A stretch of 64,000 nt of DNA from Paractinoplanes ferrugineus (GCF_016862195.1 NZ_BOMM01000038.1:62001-126000); one strand, 5' to 3'. Positions 8,475-16,949 are shown, counted from the first letter of the stretch. The notes: a model not told the origin generated them from the letters alone. Translations and numbers: made by a program.

Positions 8475-9011
8475 GTGATCCGTAACGTGCTGGTGGCCGC
8501 CGTCGTCGTGGTGGTGTCGGTGGCGGGCTGTTCGGACGAACCTCGGGCGCAGCCGGCGGCCGGCAAGGCGTTGCCGGGCTGCGGGGCCTTCACCGCGGTC
8601 CTCGCCGATCAGGGCATGCCGTCCCCGCGCCCGTCCGCCACCCGGGCCTCGGCGACGAGCGTGGACTGCGTCTTCACTCCGGCCGCCGGTTCGAGGGCGC
8701 CCGAGATCAGCTACCTGCGCCTGCTCCTGCGGCGGCCGGGCGCCGACGGATTCCTGGCCGAGCTCGGCGCCGACAAGAGCTGCGAAGGCACCGTGGGCGC
8801 CGACCGGGCGCTGCCCGCCGGCTCCTCCTGCTATGTGGTGCGTAACGCCGAGGGCACGGCCGCGGTGACCGGCCTGGTCCTCGACACCGGCATTCGCGTC
8901 GTGCTGCGCTGGACCGATCCGGCGGCGACCCCGGACGTCCTGCGCACCGCCACCCTCACCCGGGCCGACGAGGTGGCCGACTCGGTCGCCGCGGCCCTGT
9001 TCGCCGCTTAG
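8475..9011 (+). CDS. Secreted lipoprotein of unknown function
   Basis: The 178-residue protein has a short positively charged start, a valine-rich hydrophobic core and a lipobox VAGC, so Cys19 should be lipid-modified and exported. The mature part has four more cysteines, enough for two disulfides, and no enzyme motif that I recognise. It resembles the DUF3558-type small lipoproteins of actinobacteria in layout, but this is not certain. Its 3' end overlaps the recQ-like gene on the opposite strand by 4 nt. Confidence 0.78.
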   Translation: MIRNVLVAAVVVVVSVAGCSDEPRAQPAAGKALPGCGAFTAVLADQGMPSPRPSATRASATSVDCVFTPAAGSRAPEISYLRLLLRRPGADGFLAELGADKSCEGTVGADRALPAGSSCYVVRNAEGTAAVTGLVLDTGIRVVLRWTDPAATPDVLRTATLTRADEVADSVAAALFAA

Positions 9012-10648
9012 CCCTTGACCGGGGTCAGCAGCTTGTTGGCGACCACCACCGGCACCGACAGGGTCTTGTAACCGACCTCGTCGAAGAGCACGGTCATCCG
9101 CTCCTCCTCGTAACCCATGACTGTGCCGCCGCCCCACTCGCCGTGCTTCACCTTGCTGTGCACCGCGAACGGCTCGTCGGCCCGGTCGGGGGACGGTTCG
9201 GGCAGGCCGTGGGCGCAGTTGTCGCAGTGACCGCAGGGCTTCTTCAGCTCCTCGCCGAAGTAGGCCAGCAACACCTGACTGCGGCAGCCCTCGGTCTGGG
9301 CGAAGCCGCGCATCATGTCGGTGCGGGAGCGGGTGACCAGCTGCTGACGCTCGTGCTCCTTGACGGCCGCCTTGGCCGCGGCCGCCGGCAGCGGCGCGAA
9401 GTTCGGGACCGTCATCTTGTTGGCCGAGCCGGCCACCGCCGCGCCGACCTGTTCCAGCAGGCCGAGGTAGGAGCCGAGCTTGCGCGGGCCGAGGCCGGTC
9501 TTCTCCTTCAGCGCCGTCTTCGTCTGCGGGCCCTTGCGCAGCGCCGCGGCCAGCGTCCGCAGCTCTTCCTCGTCGGGCGCGCCGCCGCTGAAGAAGCGCT
9601 GGATGGCCTCGTCCTCGGCGCGCCACAGCAGCATCGCGTGGGCCGGCGCGCCGTCGCGACCGGAGCGGCCGATCTCCTGGAAGTAGCTGTCCGGGGAGTC
9701 GGGCAGGGCGACGTGCGCGACCCAGCGGATGTTGGCCTTGTCGATGCCCATGCCGAAGGCCGACGTCGCCACCATGATGTCGATCTTGTCGGCCGAGAAT
9801 GCCTCGTGCTGTTCCTCGCGCAGGCCGCCCGCCATGCCGCCGTGATAGTAGGCCGCGTTGTAGCCCGCTTCGGTCAGGCGTTCGGCGAGTTCCTCGGCCG
9901 CGCGCCGGGTCGCGACGTAGATGATGCCGGGTCGCTCCGTCGCGTCGATCAGCTGGGTGAGCCGCCGCCAGCGGTAGGCCTCGTCGGCGCAGTAGGAGAC
10001 CTCGAGGAACAGGTTGCCGCGGTCGAGCCCGGACACGTGGATCTCGGGGTTGCGCAGGCCGAGACGCTCGATGATGTCGTCGCGGACCGGCGGTGACGCG
10101 GTCGCGGTCAGGGCCAGGACCGGGGGCCGGCCCATTTCCTTGATCATCTCGCCCAGCGCCAGGAAGTCCGGGCGGAAGTCGTGGCCCCACGCCGAGATGC
10201 AGTGCGCCTCGTCGATGGCGATCAGGCCCGGCTTGAGGTCGCGTACCTCGGCCAGCCGCTCGGGGTCGCTGAGCTGTTCGGGCGTGATGAACAGGAACTC
10301 GGCGCGACCCTCGCGGATCTCCTTGATCGCTTCCCGCTGCTGGGCCGGCGTCTCGGCGGAGCTGACCCGGACCGCGCGGATCTTGGGGTCGTTGCGCTCG
10401 TTCAGTGCGGCGATCTGGTCCTGCTGCAGGGCGAGCAGCGGCGAGATCACCACCGTGGGACCGGGCAGCAGGACGGCCGGGATCTGGTAGATCGCCGACT
10501 TGCCGGCGCCGGTGGGCAGGACGACCAGGGCATCCTTGCGGCGCAGCACGGCGCGCATCGGCTTGAACTGGCCGGGGCGCAGCGACGGCCAGCCGAAATG
10601 CCGGCGGGCGACGCGGCGCAGGCGAGGTCCGTAGACGGGAAGCTTCAT
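9008..10648 (-). CDS. recQ: RecQ-family ATP-dependent DNA helicase, short form
   Basis: This 546-residue superfamily 2 helicase has Walker A PTGAGKS near 44-50, the DEAH box in IDEAHCISAWGHDFRPD, motif III TATAS and motif VI QEIGRSGRDG. A RecQ zinc-binding set follows (Cys before RSQVLLAYFGEE, then PCGHCDNC). There is no HRDC domain. Instead the last 55 residues (VHSKVKHGEWGGGTVMGYE...) look like a DUF3553-type small beta domain. RecQ proteins unwind 3'-5' in recombination and fork repair. It starts at ATG 10648 and is probably monocistronic. Confidence 0.93.
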   Translation of the reverse strand: MKLPVYGPRLRRVARRHFGWPSLRPGQFKPMRAVLRRKDALVVLPTGAGKSAIYQIPAVLLPGPTVVISPLLALQQDQIAALNERNDPKIRAVRVSSAETPAQQREAIKEIREGRAEFLFITPEQLSDPERLAEVRDLKPGLIAIDEAHCISAWGHDFRPDFLALGEMIKEMGRPPVLALTATASPPVRDDIIERLGLRNPEIHVSGLDRGNLFLEVSYCADEAYRWRRLTQLIDATERPGIIYVATRRAAEELAERLTEAGYNAAYYHGGMAGGLREEQHEAFSADKIDIMVATSAFGMGIDKANIRWVAHVALPDSPDSYFQEIGRSGRDGAPAHAMLLWRAEDEAIQRFFSGGAPDEEELRTLAAALRKGPQTKTALKEKTGLGPRKLGSYLGLLEQVGAAVAGSANKMTVPNFAPLPAAAAKAAVKEHERQQLVTRSRTDMMRGFAQTEGCRSQVLLAYFGEELKKPCGHCDNCAHGLPEPSPDRADEPFAVHSKVKHGEWGGGTVMGYEEERMTVLFDEVGYKTLSVPVVVANKLLTPVKG

Positions 10649-10688
10649 CGATGGCCCAGTTTGCCCAGCGATTGTTGCCGATAAACAG

Positions 10689-10829
10689 CTATTTCTTGCC
10701 GCCGAACATCCGGCGGATCGCCCAGAGCAGGAAGAGCGCGGCCAGAGCCACGCCCAGCAGGCGTACGGCGTGGACCTCGGACCAGTCGACGCCGGAACCG
10801 GCGGCCAGTGGAGTCAGCACGGGTGCCAT
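10689..10829 (-). CDS. Small single-span membrane protein (46 aa)
   Basis: On the minus strand ATG 10829 opens a 46-codon frame ending TAG at 10689. It reads a short polar N-terminus (MAPVLTPLAAGSGVDWSEVH), one hydrophobic span (LLGVALAALFLLWAI) and a basic tail RRMFGGKK. This is an N-out/C-in single-pass layout. Codon third positions are strongly G/C, which supports coding. It is divergent from the GH3 gene and shares its upstream region. Its function is unknown. Confidence 0.65.
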   Translation of the reverse strand: MAPVLTPLAAGSGVDWSEVHAVRLLGVALAALFLLWAIRRMFGGKK

Positions 10830-10843
10830 GGTAACGACTCTCA

Positions 10844-10868
10844 TCTAATAGGAAGGTTTGTTGACTAA
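10844..10868. promoter_or_regulatory. ROK/NagC-like operator candidate between divergent genes
   Basis: CTAATAGGAAGGTTTGTTGAC resembles one arm and the centre of the actinobacterial motif TTAATAGGAAAGTTTCCTATTA, which I recall upstream of chitin and glycan-degrading genes under ROK-family repressors. Only the left arm is well conserved here. It lies 108 nt before the hexosaminidase start, and a TTGACT hexamer overlaps its right end. Confidence 0.4.
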
Positions 10869-10975
10869 ATAGACGAGTGGGTGTGACCATAGTCCGGCAC
10901 ATTCGCTGGCGTTCGCTTATTGGCGCAACGACAATAAGACGCCGGCGACAACGACAGGCGGAGGTACGGGGGCCC

Positions 10976-12505
10976 ATGCCCAACCAAGGCGAATTGGCGA
11001 AGCTCGCGGCCGCGGTTCTGCAGCCCGGTTTCGTCGGCACCACGGCACCCGACTGGGTCCGCCGCTGGCTCGGCGAAGGACTCGGCGGCGTGGCGCTCTT
11101 CGCCCGCAACGTCGAGAGCCCGGCCCAGGTCGCCGCGCTCACCGCCCAGCTGCGGGCCGAACGGCCCGACGTCATCGTGGCGATCGACGAGGAGGCCGGC
11201 GACGTCACCCGCTTCGAGTCGCGGCACGGCAGCTCCCGCCCCGGCAACCTGGCCCTCGGCGCCATCGACGACCCGGCGCTGACCGAGGCGGTCGCCCGCG
11301 ACCTGGGACACGAGCTGGCCCGCGCCGGCATCACGCTCGACTACGCCCCCGACACGGATGTCAACAGCAACCCCGACAACCCGGTCATCGGCGTACGGGC
11401 GTTCGGCGCCGAGCCGCAACTGGTCGCCCGCCACTCCGCCGCGTTCATCCGGGGCATCCAGAACGCCGGTGTGGCCGCCTGCGCCAAGCACTTCCCCGGC
11501 CACGGCGACACGAGCGTCGACTCGCACCACGACGTGCCCCTGATCGGCCGCAGCCGGGCCGAGCTCGACGCCTGCGAGCTGCTGCCCTTCCGGGCCGCCG
11601 TCGAGGCCGGCGTCCAGGCCGTGATGACCGGCCATCTGCTCGTCCCGGCGTACGACCCGGACCTGCCCGCCACCCTGAGCCGGCGGATCCTGCACGACCT
11701 GCTGCGCACCGAGCTCGGTTTCACCGGCCTGATCGTCACCGACGGCATCGAGATGCAGGGCGTGGCCCGCAAGTACGGCGTCGACGGCGCGACCGTGCGC
11801 GCGATCGCGGCCGGTGCCGACGCCATCTGCGTGGGTGGCGGACTGGCCGACGAGGAAACCGCGATCCTGCTGCGCGACGCGATCGTCGCCGCGGTCCGCA
11901 ACGGTGAGCTGCCGGCCGAGCGTCTCTACGACGCGGCCGCCCGGGTGCACCGCCTCGCCGACTGGACCACCCGGGCCCGCGGCCCGGTCGACGTCACTGA
12001 TCAGAACTGGTCGGACGGCTCGGCCGTCGGCTTCCAGGCGGCCCGCCGAGCGGTCCGGGTGACCGAGACCGCCGCCGCGACCCTGCCGATCTCGAAGCCG
12101 GCCCACGTGGTCGAGTTCGCCCCGGCGCTGAACATCGCGGTCGGCGAGGAGACCCCGTGGGGCATCAGTGCCCCGCTGGACGACCTGCTCCCGGGCACCA
12201 CGTCGATCCGGTTCACCGAGGACTACCTGACCTCGCTCACCGACCCGGGCGCGACCGTCCTGGCCGGTGCCGACGACCGGGCGCTGGTCCTGGTCGTGCG
12301 CGACCTGCACCGGCACACCTGGCTGGCCGAGGTGATCAGCCAGGTGGTGCGGCGGCGCCCGGACGCGATAGTGGTCGAGATGGGGGTACCGGTCATGGTG
12401 CTGGGCGGTGTGCACGTTTCCACATATGGCGCGACCAGGGCTCTGGGCAAGGCCGCCGCCGAGCTGATCGCCGGGTCGCCGGTTCCCGCACCGCTGGCCG
12501 CCTGA
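10976..12505 (+). CDS. Glycoside hydrolase family 3, beta-N-acetylhexosaminidase type
   Basis: The 509-residue enzyme has the GH3 N-terminal TIM-barrel motif KHFPGHGDTSVDSHH, whose His/Asp dyad is characteristic of NagZ-like hexosaminidases, and the nucleophile region LIVTDGIEMQG. A C-terminal GH3-like alpha/beta domain of about 180 residues follows, longer than single-domain NagZ. ATG 10976 is used, with GGAGG at 10960-10964. No signal peptide is seen, so cell-wall or chitin-derived GlcNAc sugars are probably trimmed inside the cell. A GGCCGC/GCGGCC hairpin overlaps the stop. Confidence 0.9.
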   Translation: MPNQGELAKLAAAVLQPGFVGTTAPDWVRRWLGEGLGGVALFARNVESPAQVAALTAQLRAERPDVIVAIDEEAGDVTRFESRHGSSRPGNLALGAIDDPALTEAVARDLGHELARAGITLDYAPDTDVNSNPDNPVIGVRAFGAEPQLVARHSAAFIRGIQNAGVAACAKHFPGHGDTSVDSHHDVPLIGRSRAELDACELLPFRAAVEAGVQAVMTGHLLVPAYDPDLPATLSRRILHDLLRTELGFTGLIVTDGIEMQGVARKYGVDGATVRAIAAGADAICVGGGLADEETAILLRDAIVAAVRNGELPAERLYDAAARVHRLADWTTRARGPVDVTDQNWSDGSAVGFQAARRAVRVTETAAATLPISKPAHVVEFAPALNIAVGEETPWGISAPLDDLLPGTTSIRFTEDYLTSLTDPGATVLAGADDRALVLVVRDLHRHTWLAEVISQVVRRRPDAIVVEMGVPVMVLGGVHVSTYGATRALGKAAAELIAGSPVPAPLAA

Positions 12506-12532
12506 CGCTCAGCGGCCCTGGAACGCAGACTC

Positions 12533-12817
12533 TCAGGAGACGACGATGTCGTCGTAGTCCGGGTGCTCGGCGACGTACTTCGCGAAGAACGGGCACACGG
12601 GCACGACCTTTTCGCCTCGGGACCGGATCAGGTCCAGGGTCCGCTGGGCCAGCTCGTTGCCGAGGCCCTGACCGCGGAACTCGCGGTCCACCTCGCTGTG
12701 GGTGACCACGATCGCGTCGTCGCGCCGGCGGTAGGCGGCCAGGCCGGCCATCGCGCCGTCGACCAGGAGTTCGAAGCGGTTCAGCTCGGGATTGTCATGG
12801 ACCTCTATCTCGCTCAC
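12533..12817 (-). CDS. GNAT-like N-acetyltransferase (NATD1/YjdJ type)
   Basis: The 94-residue protein is the compact GCN5-related form. It contains THSEVDREFRGQGLGNELAQ, in which R/Q-x-x-G-x-G/A binds the acetyl-CoA pyrophosphate, followed by VVPVCPFFAKYVAEHPDY, the typical end of this subfamily. The family has a reduced GNAT fold and its substrates are mostly unknown. It starts at ATG 12817 and is divergent from the lipoprotein at 12857, leaving 39 nt between the starts for both promoters. Confidence 0.9.
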   Translation of the reverse strand: MSEIEVHDNPELNRFELLVDGAMAGLAAYRRRDDAIVVTHSEVDREFRGQGLGNELAQRTLDLIRSRGEKVVPVCPFFAKYVAEHPDYDDIVVS

Positions 12818-12856
12818 GACGCCAACTCTAGGGTCGCGCGGAGCCCGTACCCTCGA

Positions 12857-13186
12857 ATGGTGCTCAAACCCACCCGGCGCGTCGCCGCCGCGCTCAGCTC
12901 AGCCGCCCTCAGCCTCGCGTTCCTCGCCGGTTGCAGCAGCGACAACGTCAGCTGCGGTCTCGACCAGTGCACCGTGACCATCGACCGGGAGGTCAACGCG
13001 AGCGCGAGTGTGCTCGGCGTGGAGGCGAAATTCGTGAGCGCCGACGCCAACACCGTCACCCTCGAGGTGGCCGGCGAGCAGATCTCGTTGACCAAGGGGC
13101 AGCAGGCCGTGCAGGTCGCCGGGCTCGCCGTCGCACTCGACAGCGTTACCGGTGACACCGTCAGTTTCCAGGTGGCACGTAACTGA
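12857..13186 (+). CDS. Small secreted lipoprotein
   Basis: This 109-residue protein has a basic N-terminus, a hydrophobic core and a lipobox LAGC, with the modified Cys near residue 24. The mature part has one further close cysteine pair (SCGLDQC) and is beta-rich (VTIDREVNASASVLGVEAKF, a position marker at about residues 38-57). ATG 12857 fits the signal sequence. The open frame extends upstream but lacks signal-peptide features there. Function unknown. Confidence 0.78.
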   Translation: MVLKPTRRVAAALSSAALSLAFLAGCSSDNVSCGLDQCTVTIDREVNASASVLGVEAKFVSADANTVTLEVAGEQISLTKGQQAVQVAGLAVALDSVTGDTVSFQVARN

Positions 13187-13267
13187 CCACCGCCGGCCCC
13201 ACCGCCTCCTCGAGAGGTCTGAAGGCTGAATGTTTGTCACACGACGTGTTCGGTCAATTGGGGGGCC

Positions 13268-14092
13268 ATGTCCCCCGCCACGTCGAACGTCAAATCCAAC
13301 GCATCCCGGGCCGCCGACAGCAAACCGCTGGAGATGGTCGCCCGCGCCGGCTTCGTCGGCTACGGCATCGTCCACCTGATCTTCGCGTGGATCGCTATTC
13401 AGCTCGCCTTCGGTAGCTCCGGCCAGGAGAGCGACCAGTCGGGGGCCCTGCAGAGCCTGGCCGGCAACGGTTTCGGCAAGTTCCTGCTGGTCCTGATCGC
13501 GATCGGGATGGTCGGCCTGGCCATCTGGCAGGCCTTCGAGGCCGCCATCGGCGAGAGCGGTCCGCAGGACAAGACAGCGGTGGCCGAGCGCGTCGTCTCC
13601 GGCGTGCGCGCGATCCTCTACCTGTCGTTCGCCTGGTACGCGGTGAAGGTGCTGCGCGGCGCCAACGCGTCGATGGCGCAGAACCAGGAGACCAAGTCGG
13701 CGGGCATCATGGCCCACTCCGGTGGCCGCTGGCTCGTCGGTTTCGTCGGCCTGGTGGTGCTGGGTGTCGGCATCGGCATCTTCGTCTACGGGCTGCTGAA
13801 GAAGTTCACCAAGCGCCTGAAGATGCAGGAGATGCCGGCCAACGTCCGCAAGACCACGGTCCGCCTCGGGATGGGTGGATACACCGCCAAGGGCACCGCG
13901 TACGCCATCTCCGGCATCCTGGTCGTCATCGCCGCCGTCACCTACGACCCCGACAAGGCTCGCGGTCTCGACGTCGCGCTGAAGACCCTCGCCGGTCACC
14001 CGTGGGGCGTCTGGCTGCTCGCGGTGATCGCCGTCGGCATCGCCGCATTCGGGATCTACTGCTTCGCCCAGGCCAAATACCGGAAAGTGTGA
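13268..14092 (+). CDS. DUF1206 integral membrane protein
   Basis: The 274-residue protein contains three tandem two-helix units of the DUF1206 family. Each begins with a short RxGfvgyGivh-like turn (ARAGFVGYGIVHLIF, then ERVVSGVRAILYLSF, then LGMGGYTAKGTAYAI). A soluble N-terminus of about 25 residues precedes them. The family is common in actinobacteria and has no established function. It starts at ATG 13268 and is followed by a mechanosensitive-channel gene 93 nt later, which suggests an envelope-stress context. Confidence 0.88.
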   Translation: MSPATSNVKSNASRAADSKPLEMVARAGFVGYGIVHLIFAWIAIQLAFGSSGQESDQSGALQSLAGNGFGKFLLVLIAIGMVGLAIWQAFEAAIGESGPQDKTAVAERVVSGVRAILYLSFAWYAVKVLRGANASMAQNQETKSAGIMAHSGGRWLVGFVGLVVLGVGIGIFVYGLLKKFTKRLKMQEMPANVRKTTVRLGMGGYTAKGTAYAISGILVVIAAVTYDPDKARGLDVALKTLAGHPWGVWLLAVIAVGIAAFGIYCFAQAKYRKV

Positions 14093-14185
14093 GCCGGTTC
14101 CTATCTCGCCGGGAGAGGGTTGCGAGCGGCGCCCACCGGGGCAAAGTGGGTCGCTGGTCCCCCCTCTCATCGGAGGAGATGACAA

Positions 14186-15352
14186 GTGCACCACCTGTTG
14201 ATGACCCTGCTCGTGGTGGTGGCGTCGACCGGCGCCGCGATCGCGATCGTCGAGCTCCTGCACTGGAGCCTGGCCCGGCTGGGCCGGCGTTCCGAGCTCG
14301 CGGCCGATCTGGCCCGCACCGCGCATCATCCGTTCCTGGCGACGGTCACCGTCTTCGCCATCCAGCAGTCCATCCGGGCCGCGGCCGATGAATTCCCCGG
14401 CCGCGGCCCGGTGCTGCACCTGCTCGTGGTGCTGTTCATCGCGGGTTTCGCCTGGATGGTCGCCGCGCTGGTGCTCGTCCTGGAGGACGCCGCACTGGCC
14501 CGCTGGCGCACCGACGTGCCGGACAACCTGAAACGCCGCAAGTTCAAGACCCAGCTGGTGATCCTGCGCCGGCTCACCGTCGCCGTGATCGTGGTGCTCG
14601 CCCTGGGCGTGGTGCTGATGACGTTCCCGGGCATCCGGGCTCTCGGCGCCAGTCTGCTGGCCTCGGCCGGACTGGTCTCGGTGGTGGCCGCGCTGGCCGC
14701 GCAGAGCACCCTCGGCAACGTCTTCGCCGGCCTGCAACTCGCGTTCAGCAACGCGGTCCGGGTCGACGACGTCGTGGTCGTCGAGGGGGAGTGGGGTCGC
14801 ATCGAGGAGCTGACCCTCACCTACGTGGCGGTGCAGATCTGGGACGACCGGCGGTTGCTGCTGCCCACCTCGTACTTCACCAGCAAGCCCTTCCAGAACT
14901 GGACCCGGACCGGGTCGGCCGTCCTGGGCACGGCCGAGCTGGACGTGGACTGGTCGACCGACGTCGAGCCGCTGCGTACCGAGCTTCGCGCGGTCTGCGA
15001 GGGGTCCCAGCTGTGGGACGGCCGGGTGTGCGTGCTGCAGGTGACGGACGCGGTGGGCGGCATGGTCCGGCTGCGGGCGCTGGTCTCGGCGGCGGACGCG
15101 GGCGGATTGTTCGACCTGCGCTGCCTGGTGCGTGAGCGCCTGGTGGCGTACGTGTGGCGCAACGCCCGGGGCAGCCTGCCGCGGGTCCGGGCCGACCTTC
15201 AGCAGGACTCCGGGCCGACGCGGCCGGTGCCGCGGACGGACGCGGCCGGCGACGCCCCGAGCGACGGCCGGGTGTTCTCCGGCGGCAACGACGGGCAGAG
15301 CCGCGGCACCCAGTTCTCCGGTCCCGAGGAGGAGTTGGTGACCCGGCACTGA
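14186..15352 (+). CDS. MscS-type mechanosensitive ion channel
   Basis: This 388-residue membrane protein starts at GTG with GGAGGAG at 14172-14178. About four transmembrane helices precede the pore-lining helix and upper beta domain. AAQSTLGNVFAGLQLAF followed by VRVDDVVVVEGEWGRIEEL is diagnostic of the MS_channel family. A C-terminal tail of about 60 polar residues (TRPVPRTDAAGDAPSD region) is cytoplasmic and low-complexity. The role is release of small solutes on hypo-osmotic shock. Confidence 0.92.
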   Translation: MHHLLMTLLVVVASTGAAIAIVELLHWSLARLGRRSELAADLARTAHHPFLATVTVFAIQQSIRAAADEFPGRGPVLHLLVVLFIAGFAWMVAALVLVLEDAALARWRTDVPDNLKRRKFKTQLVILRRLTVAVIVVLALGVVLMTFPGIRALGASLLASAGLVSVVAALAAQSTLGNVFAGLQLAFSNAVRVDDVVVVEGEWGRIEELTLTYVAVQIWDDRRLLLPTSYFTSKPFQNWTRTGSAVLGTAELDVDWSTDVEPLRTELRAVCEGSQLWDGRVCVLQVTDAVGGMVRLRALVSAADAGGLFDLRCLVRERLVAYVWRNARGSLPRVRADLQQDSGPTRPVPRTDAAGDAPSDGRVFSGGNDGQSRGTQFSGPEEELVTRH

Positions 15353-15424
15353 CACCTTTCCTGCAACAGGATTGACGACGAGTTGATCAGGGCATAAGCC
15401 TTGGGGAGAGGAAAGGAGGACACG

Positions 15425-15847
15425 ATGTCCGATGTGTTGGACGGCCGCCCGGTTTCGGAACAGTCCACCGCGGAACTGGTGCAGCGGGCCAGCGAGCAGG
15501 TTTCCCGTTTGGTCCGTGACGAGATAGCGCTGGCCAAGGCGGAGCTCGCGGAGAAAGGCAAGCACGCCGGCATCGGTGTGGGCCTCTTCGGAACGAGCGG
15601 CGTGCTGGCGTTGTACGGTGTCGGCGCCGCGATCGCCACTCTCATCATCGTGTTCGCCATCTTCCTGCCCCTCTGGCTGTCCGCCCTGATCTGGACGGTC
15701 GCCCTCTTCCTGATCGCCGGCGTGCTCGCGCTGATCGGCAAGAATCAGGTGACCAAGGCGGTTCCGCCGGAGCCGCTGGCCGCGATCGAGAGCGTTAAAG
15801 CCGACGTGGACGAGGTCAAGGCGGCAGTGAAGGGCGCTCGCACGTGA
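15425..15847 (+). CDS. Phage-holin-like superfamily III membrane protein
   Basis: The 140-residue protein has an amphipathic N-terminal helix (ELVQRASEQVSRLVRDEIAL), two close hydrophobic spans and a charged C-terminal helix, the arrangement of the Phage_holin_3_6/DUF1469 family. AAAGGAGG at 15412-15419 fixes ATG 15425. It is the first gene of a three-gene overlapping operon with DUF3618 and DUF4235 proteins, a set widespread in actinobacterial chromosomes. There is no sign of prophage. The function is probably envelope-related and not lysis. Confidence 0.87.
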   Translation: MSDVLDGRPVSEQSTAELVQRASEQVSRLVRDEIALAKAELAEKGKHAGIGVGLFGTSGVLALYGVGAAIATLIIVFAIFLPLWLSALIWTVALFLIAGVLALIGKNQVTKAVPPEPLAAIESVKADVDEVKAAVKGART

Positions 15848-16113
15848 CGACTGAGGAAAAACCGCAGCAGCCGAAGCCCTCGATCGAGGAGCTTCGGGCG
15901 GAGATCAAGCAGACCCGCGCCGAGCTCGGCGAGACCGTGCAGGCGTTGGCCGCGAAGGCCGATGTCAAGGCTCGCGCCAAGGACCAGGTCGAACTGGCCA
16001 AGGAGCGCGCCCGCGAGGCGGTCGCCACCTCGCCGGTGCCACTGCCACTGGTGATCGCCGGCGTGGCCGCGGTGATCGGGATCATTCTGGTGATACGCGG
16101 GAGGAAGCGTTGA
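15844..16113 (+). CDS. DUF3618 domain protein
   Basis: The 89-residue protein has the DUF3618 N-terminal pattern SIEELRAEIKQTRAELGETV, a long charged helix, then a single C-terminal membrane span (LPLVIAGVAAVIGIILVI) and a basic end. It starts at a GTG overlapping the stop of the holin-like gene (GTGA) and is itself overlapped by the next gene. Expression in a fixed ratio with both neighbours is likely. The family has no assigned function. Confidence 0.88.
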   Translation: MTTEEKPQQPKPSIEELRAEIKQTRAELGETVQALAAKADVKARAKDQVELAKERAREAVATSPVPLPLVIAGVAAVIGIILVIRGRKR

Positions 16114-16379
16114 GCAAGTTGGGAAAGATCGCCTACAAGCCGGTCGGCATCCTGCTGGGTGTCGGGGCCGGTGCGATCGCGGGCTTCGCGTTCAAGGAGC
16201 TCTGGAAGGTCGCCACGGGTGATGACGACGCCCCCAACGCGACCGACGAGGAGCGCGGCTGGGGCGAGGTGCTCGCGGCGGCCGCCCTGCAGGGCGCGAT
16301 CTTCGCTCTGGTGAAGGCCGCCGTCGACCGCGGTGGCGCCTCGAGCGTTCGCCGACTGACCGGCCAGTGGCCGGACTGA
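16110..16379 (+). CDS. DUF4235 membrane protein
   Basis: This 89-residue protein uses a TTG start that overlaps the previous stop (TTGA). It begins MSKLGKIAYKPVGILLG, typical of DUF4235, with two hydrophobic segments separated by an acidic stretch (GDDDAPNATDEERGWGE). It ends the holin-like/DUF3618/DUF4235 operon. A strong terminator follows 62 nt after its stop. No biochemical role is known for the family. Confidence 0.86.
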   Translation: MSKLGKIAYKPVGILLGVGAGAIAGFAFKELWKVATGDDDAPNATDEERGWGEVLAAAALQGAIFALVKAAVDRGGASSVRRLTGQWPD

Positions 16380-16441
16380 GGCGCTGAAGCGCCGCCTTCG
16401 ACCCGCCTCCGGGCGACGGCGGCGTAGTTCGACGGGTTTCC

Positions 16442-16480
16442 GGCCGCCCACCTCGCGAGAGCGAAGTGGGGGGCCTTTTC
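16442..16480 (+). terminator. Rho-independent terminator of the holin-like operon
   Basis: GGCCGCCCACCTCGC and GCGAAGTGGGGGGCC pair around a GAGA loop and are followed at once by TTTTC. The stem is about 14 bp with one mismatch. It separates the three-gene operon from the cold-shock gene. Confidence 0.75.
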
Positions 16481-16745
16481 CGTATCAGCGAACGTTTATT
16501 CGTCGCTCTTCGGGGGCAGCTTTCCCGCCACCTTTTCGGGTACAGTGTGGCCAGTTTTTGCGTACGTGGTTCGCTGCTTTCGCCAAGACCACGTGATGCC
16601 GGCCGGTAAGGCGTCGTCCGGCGTCGCGAAGTCGCGGCGATGGGACGTCCTCTGGAAGGGCCGCCTCAAACGGCGCCGCTGCTCGAAAACGGTCAACGGC
16701 CCGCGCTTTCAGAACAGGGCCGGCATTTTCAGAGGGAGAGTCAGC
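16481..16745 (+). promoter_or_regulatory. Long upstream/5' leader region of the cold-shock gene
   Basis: The 265 nt between the terminator and cspA hold no gene. TACAGT at 16541-16546, with TTTCCC about 17 nt upstream, is a plausible promoter and would leave a leader of roughly 190 nt. Long structured leaders are usual for cold-shock mRNAs. No specific cold-box element was recognised. Confidence 0.4.
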
Positions 16746-16949
16746 ATGGCGCAAGGAACCGTGAAGTGGTTCAACGCGGACAAGGGCTTCGGCTTCATCA
16801 CCGTCGACGGCGGGGGTGCTGACGTGTTTGTCCACTTCTCGGCCATCCAGATGAGCGGATACCGCAGTCTGGAAGAGAACCAGCGGGTCGAGTTCGAGAT
16901 CGCCCAGGGCCAGAAGGGCCCGCAGGCGGAGCAGGTTCGCCCGCTCTGA
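16746..16949 (+). CDS. Cold-shock domain protein (CspA family)
   Basis: This 67-residue single-domain OB-fold protein has RNP1 KGFGFITV and RNP2 DVFVHFSAI, the single-stranded nucleic-acid binding surface. It starts MAQGTVKWFN with GAGGGAG upstream. CspA proteins act as RNA chaperones during cold and other stress. Many actinobacterial copies are constitutively abundant. It is monocistronic, between a terminator at 16442-16480 and one at 17016-17060. Confidence 0.97.
   Translation: MAQGTVKWFNADKGFGFITVDGGGADVFVHFSAIQMSGYRSLEENQRVEFEIAQGQKGPQAEQVRPL

Noticed and set aside
15425..16379. Possible prophage remnant because of the holin-like name
   Set aside because: The three-gene set is chromosomal in many actinobacteria. 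No integrase, lysin, terminase or att repeat is near.
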